DNA of 64,000 bases from Eutreptiella sp. 'Long Island Sound 2002' (GCA_964036045.1 OZ038391.1:37547833-37611832); one strand, 5' to 3'; shown: positions 45,481 through 56,502, counted from the stretch's first letter. The notes: generated by a model not told the origin, from the letters alone. Made by a program: numbers and translations.

Positions 45481-46848
45481 TCATTCTGCAGCAGTTGAAA
45501 TGAAATTGGACCGGTAGCCGCGAGCGTTATATGAATCCTGCAGTGCCCCGTAGAGCGGGCTTGGACCGTAGTCATCGATGTTGGGGTTGGGCTGCGCGCC
45601 AGGACCGTAGCCCATGTACTGGCATTCATTACCGTACTCACTGTACTGGACATTGTCACAGTACAAACCGTAATCCAGTCCCACCATCGGACCCAATGCC
45701 ATGTCCGGAACCTGAGCAACAAAACCAAGGGCTGCAGCAGTTGGGAGCCTCCAAAGCCTGTCAGGACCCCAATGCGCAGGTCCGAATTTCCCAAAAGTGG
45801 TTTCATTTCCAACTTCTGGGGTTGGGAGGGGAGAAGTGAAGCTGGCGGGACTGGAAACCCGAGGGATGAGACCCAAGCGGGAATCGTTGATCAGCAGCCC
45901 TATTACCACGGACGAACACAACTGCGGCTATGTTGAGGCACGTGGACTCCACGTGGCGCTCATTGAAGTTGCTGGGTTCAATGTGTTTGTTCAATTAAAT
46001 GCATCATCTATCATTCGCCATCCATCGATTTATTGCATGTAAAGCGGGGCAGAGACACTGCACTGTTGATCTTTCTATGCCACCTGCACCTCGAGTAATG
46101 CACTCTCACAGTCCTCTCATTCCATGAAGGATCGTTGGTTACCTTTGTAGCACAACTGACGCCCCGTGCCACATCTGTTGTAAGAGCTGCTTCTTTGCTT
46201 TTGTCGAGGTCATTTGTGGGAGGGAGCAGGAGCGGGGAACAGGGTGCAGGCGGGGGGGGGGGGGGAGTTGTGAGCAAGAGTGGAGTGTCCCACTGCACCC
46301 CATTGCCGCTTGTTTCCTTCAGCCACTTGTTTCCAGGTGTGACCTGACCTGGAAAGAAACCTTTCAGCCACTCTGCTACAGGCCTTGGAGGCCCCCAAGG
46401 CCCATAGCCGTGAATGCAAGCTGCGACCTGAAGCAGCACTGTGCCACAAAACCGTTGCCACAATGTCATCAAACTCGGACCCACATTCTGGTGTCGAAAT
46501 GCAGCAGTAGCAGGACGTGCGCAGGGTTTGCGGATCCACCTGGTGGCAAGGAGTCAGAAATGCTGACCGCCCCCACTGCCCGTGGCCCGCCAACCTGCGC
46601 CGTTGGGCGAAAGCGCCGGAGAAAGTTTCAGGCTGCAGCGAGTATGAAACCATGGCGCCGAAGGTGACAGAGAAGGCCAAGGGGTTCCCAATGAAGGGGA
46701 ATGTGGTACATCGTGCACAATATGGCTTCAACCGCACTTTGGAGACATTTACAAAAGCAATGGGGACTGCGGACCCTACTGACAGCCCACGCATGCTTCT
46801 ATTTTTTGTGTTGTTTCTATTCTTCTCATTTTCATTTTGACAGTGCAT
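45481..46848 (-). CDS. possible multi-exon gene with Tyr-rich C-terminus
   Basis: Several minus-strand stretches look like exons bounded by CAG-GT at both ends. A candidate exon from about 46538 reads FRHQNVGPSLMTLWQRFCGT and ends LLQ; VAACIHGYGPWGPPRPVAEW follows after another CAG-GT and ends at CCAG-GTCAGG near 46353. A last exon begins after TTGCTCAG near 45719 (VPDMALGPMVGLDYGLYCDN) and continues with a Tyr/Gly/Asn-rich tail (QYMGYGPGAQPNPNIDDYG) to a stop at 45481. The exon chain was not resolved. It lies directly downstream of the exonuclease gene and could be its 3' continuation. Confidence 0.3.
45900..45990 (-). pseudogene. partial copy of exonuclease exon 3
   Basis: Minus strand reads SNFNERHVESTCLNIAAVV, close to SSFNDRHVKSLQTCLNMAGV at the start of exonuclease exon 3 (47842-48234), with an estimated 75-80% base identity over about 60 bases. 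The similarity stops after this, so it is either a relic or an exon of a diverged paralog. Confidence 0.45.
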
Positions 46849-47391
46849 GCTTTATTTTGGTCCCTCAGCCATACTATGGATACTGCATCAATTGACGTTG
46901 CTCTCGCCTCGTTTTATCAAGAGAAGCACATCAATGAGGGACACGAAAAATGGGCAGCTAGTGAAATCTGGGATGCTTTCGTGGACCTTTGTTACTTTAA
47001 ACAAAGGTCTCCCCGGACGCTGCGGATGTCAAGCTCCGTGTCCCATTCCAATTTGGAGCTGCTGCTGCCCCACAGCAGGGGTCGTTAATGAAAAAAAGCA
47101 ATATCGCGCTGATTCACGTTTGACCAAAGAATGCACACACCGCCATGGAGGAAGCAACCAGGCACTTCCCACAGCAAAATGAACCATCCTCTGATACATC
47201 CATATGAAATTTGTCACTGGTCAAGAGAAGACATATGAACGTTCAAAACCCAAAGGCTGCCCCCCCAGCAGTTGTCCATGTCTTCTTTTTTTTGGCCAAG
47301 AAGTACGTTACCAACTCAACTACATGTCTGGATTGCCAACTGTTGTCTCGTGAACATGTCTTCAATCCCAAGGGCCGCGCCAGTCACATCC

Positions 47392-47769
47392 CTAGGACCG
47401 TTTGTCAACAGACAACCTGGTTGACCCCTGGGACGGGAAACGATTGCCCAGTCCCCGAGCCGAAATAGAGCCATGCACGCGCCTTCCTGCCCATTTCCAC
47501 TCTCTGCAGGCTTTTATGGGTAAGGTTGCCACACCCCAGCCCGGGTTGCAAAGGGGCAGCTGTTGTGAACTGGGCGTCGATGAGTCCCATGCATGACCCA
47601 CTGTGAGTGCTGAACACTGCTGAGTGCGGAAATGGGGCACTTGATTTGCATCGGGGAGTGCGCGGTAAAGAGACATTCTGCTCCGCATGTTCGTGCTGCG
47701 TTGGCCAAGCCGCTGGTTTCGCAGGGTCAGCAACCGCTCAGGGAGTTCCTCATAAACAAAAAAGGAAAC
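47392..47769 (-). CDS. RNase D/EXD1-like 3'-5' exonuclease, exon 4
   Basis: Begins VSFFVYEELPERLLTLRNQR after a 72-bp intron (47770-47841) that contains a long G homopolymer on the minus strand. The intron length is a multiple of three and has no stop, so the unspliced frame is also open; the poly-Gly it would encode argues for splicing. The frame runs to a stop at 47392. The last 60 residues have no recognisable domain, and an earlier donor leading to exons near 46 kb is possible. Confidence 0.6.
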   Translation of the reverse strand, partial: VSFFVYEELPERLLTLRNQRLGQRSTNMRSRMSLYRALPDANQVPHFRTQQCSALTVGHAWDSSTPSSQQLPLCNPGWGVATLPIKACREWKWAGRRVHGSISARGLGNRFPSQGSTRLSVDKRS

Positions 47770-47841
47770 CTGAACCCTGAAGGGCAGGTCCCCGACACTC
47801 CAATACCCTGCATCCCCCCCCCCCCCCCCCACGAGCAGGAC

Positions 47842-48234
47842 CTGCAGGGAGACGTTGTCAAACAGTGGGAAGTCCCGCTTTGCCATCTTCGATCCCTTCG
47901 GCGGCTGCTCCTGAAAGACTGCCTGTTGGATGCGCCGATTCGTAATGTCCACAACGAGATCGTCGATCCCCGACGACTCCCAACGCAACTTCATATCCAA
48001 CATGAACTTCACATCCGCCGCGGCGTAGTCCCGCAGCGTGGGATGCAGCGGCCGCCGCTCCCACGCCTGGTAGGATCCGCCGCGGTCCGGGAGGTACAAC
48101 GTCTTTGCCTTTTCGATGAGCCGCTCGTGCTTGAGCTGCTCCTGCCGGGGCACCACCCCGGCCATGTTGAGGCAGGTCTGCAGCGACTTCACATGTCGGT
48201 CATTGAAACTGCTGAACTGCAGCGCGTGCAGCAC
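47842..48234 (-). CDS. RNase D/EXD1-like 3'-5' exonuclease, exon 3
   Basis: 131 codons, beginning VLHALQFSSFNDRHVKSLQ after acceptor TTTTCGCAG. Contains RRPLHPTLRDYAAADVKFML with motif III, Y-A-A-A-D (Tyr210 and Asp214), the hallmark of the DEDDy subgroup. All four catalytic positions of the fold are therefore present in the assembled protein. It ends SLQ at a donor (CAG, then GTCCTG) at 47842. The first 100 bases are duplicated in the preceding intron at about 48636-48785. Confidence 0.8.
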
Positions 48235-48382
48235 CTGCGAAAATCGGGAGTGCACTGTGAATGATGCCAATGGCCAGCACCTCACTTAAGAGGCGGAGGC
48301 GGAGGCAGAGGTGAAGGTCGAAGTGGACGTCGCGGCACACAGTGCGATCACGAGACACCAGCGTGCCGTTGTCATAACAACC

Positions 48383-48600
48383 CCCTGTGTGACATTGCGT
48401 CGGGTTGCAGTTTCTTTGCGGGGCCCTGGACAGTCACCCGTTCTTCCCTTCGTGTACTGCGTGGGGTCAATGCTTTCTGACGGCCGCTGCGGCCGGTGTT
48501 CCTTGTGGTGTCGTTTCCGCGTTACAATGCCCCCCCCCCCATATGCGTATCTTTTCCGCCTCGCGGGGGGGACACCCTGGCCGACCCGGGACTCGGACCG
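48383..48600 (-). mobile_element. fragment of the large multi-ORF element
   Basis: About 135 bases match 56700-56840 at an estimated 80-85% identity, including GGGGCCCTGGACAGTCACCC and GGTGTCGTTTCCGC. A following piece (CCATATGCGTATCTTTTCC) resembles 57083-57105. Orientation is the same as at the right end, so the element exists in more than one copy. Confidence 0.65.
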
Positions 48601-48635
48601 TCGATCATCAGCGTCGCTGCATAACTACTGACACC

Positions 48636-48785
48636 CATGGCCCCGGCCCTGTTGAGGCGCGTCTACAGCGACTTCAAGTGTCGGTCATTGCAGCTGCCGA
48701 ACTGCAGAGGGCCTGTGAGCAGCATCGCTGGCGCAATGTGAATGAGCGCGGCCAGAGCCCCGCTTAAACAAGTAGAGGCGGGTGG
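48636..48785 (-). pseudogene. duplicated start of exonuclease exon 3, with a stop
   Basis: Minus strand reads LQFGSCNDRHLKSL followed by TAG, where exon 3 has LQFSSFNDRHVKSL followed by CAG (Gln). The similarity extends through the upstream splice region (GCTTAA...AGAGGCGG) and the downstream Leu-Asn segment. It is a partial tandem duplication that cannot serve as an alternative coding exon past the stop. Confidence 0.7.
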
Positions 48786-48964
48786 GTCAGGGAGAGAAGG
48801 GTGGGTGAGCCAGCCCACCGTGTCCCACAGATGGTCCATTCTGTGGATAACGAGGCCCAACAGTCACCCATAACAGAAAATCTCTAGCAGACCACGGCGG
48901 CTAAAGGGTAGCCGACAGCGGTTGCAATGGAATCAGGGCGGTCGTCTTAAACAACTGAATCAAA

Positions 48965-49648
48965 GAGGGAATCCTTGCACTGCACGCGCACTGTGCGCTA
49001 CTTTTAGACTATGTTCCCCCTGAAGAGGCCCCAGGCTCACCCCTTGGAAACACCCTTAGAATTAAGTGACCCAAACTGGCCCAGCTCAAGAAAGTTGCAA
49101 ACTACCTTCCCTTCACATAACACACATCATGCACAACTGGAAAAGCCATGAACAGCGCATTGGTTGCAACCCTCAACAACACACAACTGTCTTTCTGTTC
49201 CATTGTTGTTTCTCTCTTGAAAATTGTCTCGTTTTCCCAAAACTCAACAACCTCTCGCAGGATCTTTAGGCGGGGCACCAATTCGAAACCAATTCCATGA
49301 TCCAAAGATAAACCCTGTTCAAAAGACATCGAAGTATCTTACATAACTCGATTGAACAGTTCCTTCACATGACGATGTTTCATATTAACGTCTGCAGACT
49401 CGCGTGTGCTCGATGCGGGATCGCGGAAGATCAAGGAAGGTTGGGGCCCCAAAGAGGGCGGAAATGCTACGTCACCCCTGCATTCTCGGGGATCCCCAAA
49501 CAAAGGGGGACAAAATCAGAACTCAAAACCTCCGCTAGGGGTCACCATGATTCCCCTAGGGGCCCCTAGTATCTCAAAGTATGGGTCTCTAGTACGGCCA
49601 GACGCCCAAATAGTTGCACTGCGCGTGCATTGCGCTTAAGGCTCCCCC
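48965..49648. mobile_element. Harbinger-like non-autonomous element, 684 bp, TSD AAA
   Basis: Begins GAGGGAATCCTTGCACTGCA (one substitution in the GGGGG end) and ends GCGCTTAAGGCTCCCCC. AAA is present on both sides (48962-48964 and 49649-49651). It carries the conserved 33-codon ORF (49102-49203), here with an open frame extending upstream to about 49329 (ELVPRLKILREVVEFWENE). It lies within exonuclease intron 2. Confidence 0.9.
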
Positions 49649-49697
49649 AAACAAAGAAATCTTCTGCGAACGGGGCACCCTTTTGTGCACGCCACAC

Positions 49698-49907
49698 CTG
49701 CAAGCAGTAGACAGGGGCCATGTACACGTTGTACAGATGCCAAAGGGCATCAGCATCTGCCCGTCCATCAAAGATAACTTTCAGCAGATTCGGGCACTCC
49801 AGCAGGGTCTTGAGGGTCGGCCTGTCCATGCCCTCAAAATCCTCGAAGGCAGAGTTCCCCATTTTGGTGATGTCGAATAGGAACACATTGCCACTGACAT
49901 CGCAAAC
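49698..49907 (-). CDS. RNase D/EXD1-like 3'-5' exonuclease, exon 2
   Basis: Exactly 70 codons. It begins VCDVSGNVFLFDITK after ATCCACCAG and ends CLQ before donor GTGTGG. It carries motif II, LLKVIFDGRADADALWHLYN, with the conserved Asp117 of the DEDD set. Joined to exon 1 it gives a continuous IALIQ-VCDVSGNVFLFDI strand, as in RNase D-family proteins. The following intron contains a Harbinger-like element starting 50 bases after the donor. Confidence 0.8.
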
Positions 49908-50374
49908 CTGGTGGATGGATCGCAGGGCAAAGAGACGCACGAAGGCCGGGCACCACAGTCCAGCACGACGTTGACGCATGATCTACGACACACCAGAGGC
50001 ACGAACCTTCCGACGCAAAAGCGACACGGCTTTTGTTGTGGCCCCCTGCTTCCCCTGCTGGCGCCAACAGGGCACATGCAGCCCAACCCAGTGCCGTGAG
50101 CAGAGAGTACTTGCTACCAGTGACCACTGATGTGGGTTGTGTCGCATACAGCCACCTTGCACGTGCTCCCCCCCCAGCCGCTCCCCCCCCAGCCGCCCCC
50201 CCCCCCCCCCCGCCGCCGCGCCTTACGACAACAACCATGAAAGCACTGATTTGACGGAAACAACACCTACTGTTGCTCTGTGCCTTACTCCTGACCGTGT
50301 GGGGCAGCCCATGAGTCAACAATTGTCGTCGAAGCTGTTACTCAGGAGCAGGGTGGGATGGTATGCAGCTCAAC

Positions 50375-50584
50375 CTGAATGAGAGCGATGCTTCCTTCTC
50401 GGCAAAGGTCCGCACCTTCAATGTCCACGGCCACCTGCCCTGTCTGCAGCAATGACCAGATTATATTGTGCATCTGGGCAGGGGTGTCAACGAAAATGGG
50501 GGCTTTCTCCGCCTGATAGACAGTAGAGACTTGGTGCGGCACATAGGCACCATATGTGGGGGCAAATCGGGGGCTTGAGTTCAT
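50375..50584 (-). CDS. RNase D/EXD1-like 3'-5' exonuclease, exon 1
   Basis: Seventy codons from the ATG at 50584 to a phase-0 donor (CAG, then GTTGAG). It encodes FVDTPAQMHNIIWSLLQ and exonuclease motif I, QVAVDIEGADL, with the metal-binding Asp54 and Glu56 (D-x-E). The gene continues through exons at 49698-49907, 47842-48234 and 47392-47769, all in phase 0, giving about 396 residues. The order of motifs and the final Y-x3-D make it a DEDDy 3'-5' exonuclease of the RNase D superfamily. EXD1-type relatives act on RNA, some in small-RNA pathways; substrate here is unknown. No targeting signal is apparent. Confidence 0.8.
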
Positions 50585-53500
50585 CGGTGAGAGAGAATCT
50601 GTGAAACATCACATGGACACAACGCCGTGCTGAGTCGGAGATGGTAGTGATGCGGCTCAGAGAAAAAAAAGAAGAACACAGGGGTGGGGCTCCAAGCGCC
50701 CAGCCCCTTCTCAAATAGCAAACAAGGAGAAACGAAGCGCAAAGAGAATCCAGAAAAAGGGGGAGAAGAGAAGAAAATGACACTCCTGGTGGTTGGTCGC
50801 ATTAAAGAGGGTCAGCTTTGAGGAGGCTCGGTGCACAATGTGCATAGTCCCTTCAGTCGCGCACTTTTTGGGCACGAAGATTTGCTTGACCCAAGTTTGT
50901 GCATATCGCCTTTAGTTGTTTTGCCTTTATGGCTTAACCCCCCTTGAAGCTCAAAAAAGACCGCGCCTGCTTGCGGCTCATAGCCCCCGTTGCTGCATAG
51001 AGGAGGTTTGCACAAAACTATGGTGGCGTACTTCATTTGATGTATTGTATAATGGCCTTTTGGGCGCTACAAATGTGCAGAAAACAAATTTGGCATTAAC
51101 TTTGTGTCACGGGCCTCTGTTTGGTGGTCTGGGGTTGTCTCCAGCCCCCCCCCCTGCCTTGGACCCCCTCTTTGCCCCACAGGCAACCAGAAAAGCAAGC
51201 GCGGGGGGGGGGGGTTGCAATCATGGAGCACCCAATCCCATCGCGACAGATTGCAAAGGAGTATGGCATATCGGGCAAATTGCATGGTTCTAAATGCACA
51301 ATTGCTGGTAATACTCAATATGCCTGGACTCCTTTTTCACCCTGACCTTGTAACCAAACAAACTTTTTTTTAAAACCTCCGCATCATTGATGGAAATGCA
51401 GCAGCAGTGCATGGGTGACCGTTGGCATGTGCATGTGCACCCTTCCTCATGTGCGTACTTGCTGGACAGTAAGAATACGGGGATATTGTGTGGTCCAGTT
51501 GGTGCTTTCCTTTGGCACTCAGATCTTGGGGCTGGAGTTGGGGACTTTTGGCAAAAATGGTCAGCACCAGGCGGCCACCGAGGAACACCCTCCCAATCGT
51601 TCCTTGCAAATATAGATTCCTACTAACGGATGCATCCGAGCAAGAAACAATTTTCCTGGGTTTGTGAATGACCATTGTTAAAGGCAAATGAGTTGTGCTT
51701 GAATCCAACAATTGGGTAACCATGGGTGTGTTATGAATTGGAAGCTCATAATTTCACGGAGTAAAGTCCAGTTTGGCACACGCTATGCTCATGTTTCTTT
51801 ATTATCACACCCTCTACGAGGTAATTCCACCTCGTAAAGAATTGCGCTCAACAACAAACTTGACAACAGAGCAAAAACTGGGACCAGTATTCTGCATGGG
51901 TCTATGCTGATGAGCTGACATAACCCAAAAGCAGCCTTTTACAGCAAACCAAATCATGCAATGCGCAGCGAAGCAGAACCAAAGTGGGGACCTGATGCCA
52001 GCAATACACAGAGAGAGAAGCTACTCCTCCTCTTTCTTGAAGTAAAAAAGCTCTACAATTGTTTCTCAGTGCCCCATTTGATGGCAGGCATTATGTCTTG
52101 GTGCAAAAGAGTTTTTACAAGACCATGAAGAAAATAAAGTAATATAGGCTGCCTACATGGACTCAGACCAAGGGGGCACACTGTGCCCGGAGTGTTGTGC
52201 TCGGTGATTTAAACCCAGCTGATTGTTACTCCTGCACAGCCAGTGGCTTTCATGGGATTTTTGTGAATGCATCTTCAGCGGCCTGGATTCCCAATGTGGA
52301 GACTGGTTCCGTTATGGGGATGCCCACCCCTGTGTGGATTGTGCGTGCCAAACAATGAGAGCGCCAAGGTCAGTCGCTTGGAGATTGTTCAGATTGCATC
52401 CCCACCATCATTGCCTCTTTCATGTGACAGTTCTACCCTGGAACCAGCACCCCAAGCTAGATCTCGGCATATCACACACCAATGCAAGCAAAGCAATACA
52501 CCCGAAACATCAAATCAACGAGCCCAACCCATGAAGATTGCAGTTGCAAAGCGGCTCCAAAAAGCAAGCAACACGAGCCTCCAATTAAGCCTCCGGGTCA
52601 TCGTCTGCTAGTGATGCGCACTCAAGGGGATTTTGCACTCAGTGCCTGTGGACAAGGCACACCAAATGTGCTTTTGTGGAGTGTATTGTCAGGTTCACAA
52701 GTTGGTGCTGTTTTGTGTTGCCATCCCGCCGCCCCCTGTGGGGGGACCATCGCCTGAGATTTCAAGGGGGGTTGGGCTTTTGGCAGGTTGTCAAATTTTT
52801 GTGGTCCTGAAATGTGCATGTCAATGCCATTGCCCCTGACATGTGCCCACCTCAAACTCCAGGAAAGCCCCTTTAACCCTTTGCAGTCCATACCAATCAA
52901 AACTAAACATTGGGACCAAGCTGATGGTAAAAGGACACTCACTACATATTGTGCACCATTCACCATGCACTCTATAAAGGACATACTGTGCGCTTCAAAA
53001 ACTCAGTGTCCCAGGCTGTCACACGCAAGCTATCAACTTGGTTCAAAGTAAAATATGAATGTGTGTGTGCATGCTGTCAAAGTCTGTTGCTGTTTTTGTG
53101 TGGTGTGTCCAGGTGGTTACATTTGGGGCAGCTTTTTCAGCCGAAGGTAAAATTTTTTCCTGTTGGGTCAATACACGAGCTGCCGCATAGAGAAACAGAA
53201 CAACATATACAGATAGGCATTCATGCATGGTATTGTTTCTCTTCAACCCCTGTCCCAGCCTGTGCCCTGCGTGCGCGCATGTGTATGCACTTTGCACTCA
53301 CAAAATGCACCATGCACATGGCAAACTGTGTGCGGAGCACTTTCTACATAGTCCTCCAACCCATTTGCTGACCTGTCCATGAATAGCTTTGATGTTTGTT
53401 GTGTATTGAGACGCCGCCCCAGGTATTGAGATGCCGCCCCAGGTAGGGCGGCAGCAAAAGTGAGGGTTGTTCTTTGCTGAGCTCAGATGAGGTGCACTAA

Positions 53501-53610
53501 GGTGCATCAGATGAGGTGCGACATTCCTCACAATTTTTCACAATTTTGCAATTTATCGCATTTTAATCGCAACTGCTTTTGATTTGTCCATCTTGTCTGT
53601 TTGTTGGTGC
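50585..53610. other. intergenic, no convincing gene
   Basis: Short ORFs only. C/G homopolymers occur (about 50205 just to the left, and 51205-51215). GCCGCCCCAGGTATTGAGAT-type units repeat twice at about 53410-53445 just to the right. Confidence 0.45.
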
Positions 53611-53619
53611 CCTGTGCTA

Positions 53620-54534
53620 TCAATGTGCAAATGTACAACTGTGCACAGCCACTGCACAACAAAGAATCGTCATTCTTGTCAACACCTCAAACCGAGCGAA
53701 TGGTTCCTTCCTCTGCCATATGGTCATGCTGCAATGTGTGCCTAACAATGTGCAGCTGTAATTTGCTGGTGTGCAACGTGTTGACCACACTCTGTTTCCC
53801 TTTTGTATGGCATCACCACTGATAGTGAATTTTTCACCAGAATTAAACACGCTTTGGAAAAGCTCAGTGGTGGTGGTTCCCTTCGAGGTGAGCTTGTGCA
53901 TGCAGCTCAATCCAATTTGGAGGAGTTCGTCCATCACTGGGCCACATGCCACAAAATTGTACGTCTGCTCACCCGGTGCGGCTAGCTACGTGATGGTGTC
54001 CCAGACACTCAGTTGGCAACTGGGAAGTACTGTTGCAGCACAGCATCAACTCGCAATACAGATCCCCAATGGGGCTGTACATTACTGCGAGGGCACCAAG
54101 AAAAAACCAGACCCTGGGAAAATTGCCACAAGAGAGGGCGGCGGCGCTACTGCTGCAGTTGCTTTGTGAAACAAAGCATTGCCAGTGAAAGATGATGATT
54201 TCACGCATGCATAGAACTTGACCGCCTTTAGACAGAAGATTAGAAGGTAGCTTGTGCCCATGGTATACTCAATGTTTTGCAGTATGTTTGTCCTGTATGC
54301 CTCGAAGAAGACAGGAACATTTGTCATGCACCCCCACATGCCATGGCCCCCCGCCCCCATTCCGATCGTCTCCGACATTAGTTTAGGTTGCAGCAAGAAG
54401 CATGTGCAATCTGACACCATTATCATTGTGTGAGTCCATTCTTTCCATTGTATCCATTGAGGCTCAAAAGAATCCGGTGGCAGAGAGATAATGAGGGCCC
54501 CGTCCAAGCAAAAAGAACCCACCCTGGATGCCAA
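53620..54534 (-). other. coding-like minus-strand stretches, gene not resolved
   Basis: The frame from about 54534 to 54090 (GALIISLPPDSFEPQWIQWK, then WTHTMIMVSDCTCF, FFEAYRTNILQNIEYTMGTS) and another from about 53952 to 53750 (VMDELLQIGLSCMHKLTSKG) have protein-like composition. Between them lies MYSPIGDLYCELMLCC in a third frame. They may be exons of one gene, but splice sites were not pinned down and no family was recognised. Confidence 0.3.
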
Positions 54535-54945
54535 TGTTAATTCAAACCCTCTCAGTAGACTGCCTTTTCAGTTCTACATTTCTCAAAGGTCTTGACGGGT
54601 GTGAGCTCAGTCGCAAAACTGGCCACATGCGGATGGGCCAATATCGTACAAGCGTGGGCGCCTTTGTTTTTGTATGTACAAGTACAGGTCCGGTCCTAGT
54701 CCGGCTGCTGAACCTCCTCCCCTGGCCCCAGGTTAGCCTTGAGTGATGTGACGCGCGTGGCCCTGCCAGCATGAAATGCCGTGGGTTCATGGGGACAAAC
54801 CATTGCGCAACACTCTCCGACCACTCAACCTGCGCAGAGGGCGGCCAAAACGGAGCGGAAACGGCCCCCTGTGCTGTTTGGAGAGGGTGCCGTTGCAAGA
54901 AACGCGCGAGGCAGCAGCAGTCACCCCCGCCCTTACTTTTTTTTT

Positions 54946-55445
54946 TTAAACGGTCCAACGTATTTCGCAAGGCTGCTCTGAGAAGTATTGTACAAGAGCA
55001 TCGTACGTGAACACATTGGCCTGGTCACACACATTCGGTGTGCGTGTTGTTATATGGCTGTACACTGCCCCGAGGCGGACATGTCGCGGATGGGCAGGGG
55101 TGAGGTTCACTCTGGCTGGCTCAAGGCCAGGTGAGCGCAAGGGCCCCGAGTCGGAGCAACGCAGACAATTGTTCCTTCGCCATTCGCAACGAAAAATTCG
55201 CGCTCTGGGGCGAAAAACATGCCGATCGCCACGGGTTGGACAGGATTCATGGAGGATTTGCGGTGCAGATTGTGAAACGCAGCGCGGCAATGCCAGCTGC
55301 CGACAAGGGCATCGTACCGCGAGGCGGCTGCCCTCCGGCTGCCCTTTGTCACCTTCACCCCGGAGGTCAGTGCACTCGGAGACACAGAGGTCCGGGTGCA
55401 CGGTGCTCGGAGGAAGGCCAAGGGCAAAAGGAGGCAGCGCCACAA
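54946..55445 (-). other. coding-like minus-strand stretch downstream of the dehydrogenase
   Basis: One minus-strand frame at 55107-55445 reads a protein-like NPVQPVAIGMFFAPEREFFV. Other frames on both strands are also open because the DNA is GC-rich. No family recognised. Confidence 0.2.
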
Positions 55446-55737
55446 TGCTGAGCCCTCCTTGTCGCTTCTGCGCTGCTCCGAGGGGCAGTCATGAATGCGC
55501 CCTCAAAAAAAAACGAAACACAAACCGCAAGAATCATCAATGGAACCGTCAGTGCCGTTGGCTGCCCACCAACCGCCGCCCAGAGACCGACTATGTCCGC
55601 GTCTGCCAAACCGGCGGATGTGACGCTTTGAGGACATAAGACACGTTCTGCTGGGGATCCTAAGCGCGAGACAAAAGAACCTGCGACGAGATCTGATGTC
55701 CGCGTGCGCAGTTCGGAGCACCCCCCACGCACCTGCT

Positions 55738-56155
55738 CTACTTCATCGTGGGGAACACACCCACGGACTGGGTCGGGGGCAAGAACTGCGGGTTCCAGTT
55801 CGTGGTGATGGTCTTGACCTGCGTGAAGAAGCTCACCGCCTGCTTCCCGTAGAAGTGGTGCTCGCCGCGGATGGACCCGCGGGACCCGGTGAACGAGAAC
55901 ATCGGGAGCGGCACGGGGATGGGGACGTTGATGCCCACCTGCCCCACGTCAATCTGGTGCGTGAACTGCCGGGCGGCCGCGCCGCTCGACGTGAAGAGGG
56001 CGGTGCCGTTGCCCTGGGGGTTGCGGTTGATGAGCGCGATGGCGTCGTCCAGGTCGGTGGCCTCGAGGCAGCAGAGCACCGGCCCAAAGATCTCCTCTGT
56101 GTAGCACTGCATGTGGGGCTGCACACCCGAGAGGATCGTGGGGCCCACGAAGTTC
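55738..56155 (-). CDS. methylmalonate-semialdehyde dehydrogenase, last exon
   Basis: Begins one base into a codon after acceptor CTCTCCTTCCGCAG and reads [97 protein letters not shown] and a short tail ending PTMK. This matches the C-terminal 140 residues of the CoA-acylating dehydrogenase (ALDH6 family) that converts methylmalonate semialdehyde to propionyl-CoA in valine and pyrimidine catabolism, usually in mitochondria. EIFGPV and the [17 protein letters not shown] segment are diagnostic. The catalytic Cys would be upstream. No upstream exon was found before the large element at 56.5 kb, so the gene may be interrupted or have a long intron. Confidence 0.85.
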
Positions 56156-56502
56156 CTGCGGAAGGAGAGTTGCGGAAGGTTGCCGGATGTCCCATGCCAT
56201 CCGTCGGTAGCGAGACTGTGTGGTACCTGCCCGACACCGCACTTGTCACCCTGGCGCCCCCTGCCCTTTTCTTGTCCCTTCTTGTGGCATGAACTGGATC
56301 CAGTGGACACGTTACCCTTCGTACAGACGGCGTATGGCTGCTGTCATCACCGCACCGCTTCCCCCCGCCACCATGCCACCCATGAGCTGGTTCTCAGTCC
56401 ATGGCATTACAGCCCCCGAGTGCCTGGGGTAGGCCCGGGCAGTCTCCGAGCACCAGCAACCCCTTGCTGGTCCGATCCAGCTCGAGGGGCCACAGAGGAC
56501 CA

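Larger units (their letters stand above)
48235..49697 (-). other. exonuclease intron 2, packed with insertions
   Basis: A 1.46-kb intron holding, from its 5' side, a 684-bp Harbinger-like element (48965-49648), a decayed copy of the exon 3 start (about 48636-48785), and a fragment of the multi-ORF element at the right end of the window (about 48383-48600). Almost no unique sequence remains. Confidence 0.75.

Noticed and set aside
55007-55639. 210-codon plus-strand ORF
   Set aside because: Arg/Cys-rich shadow-like composition with no recognisable domain, overlapping open frames on the other strand.
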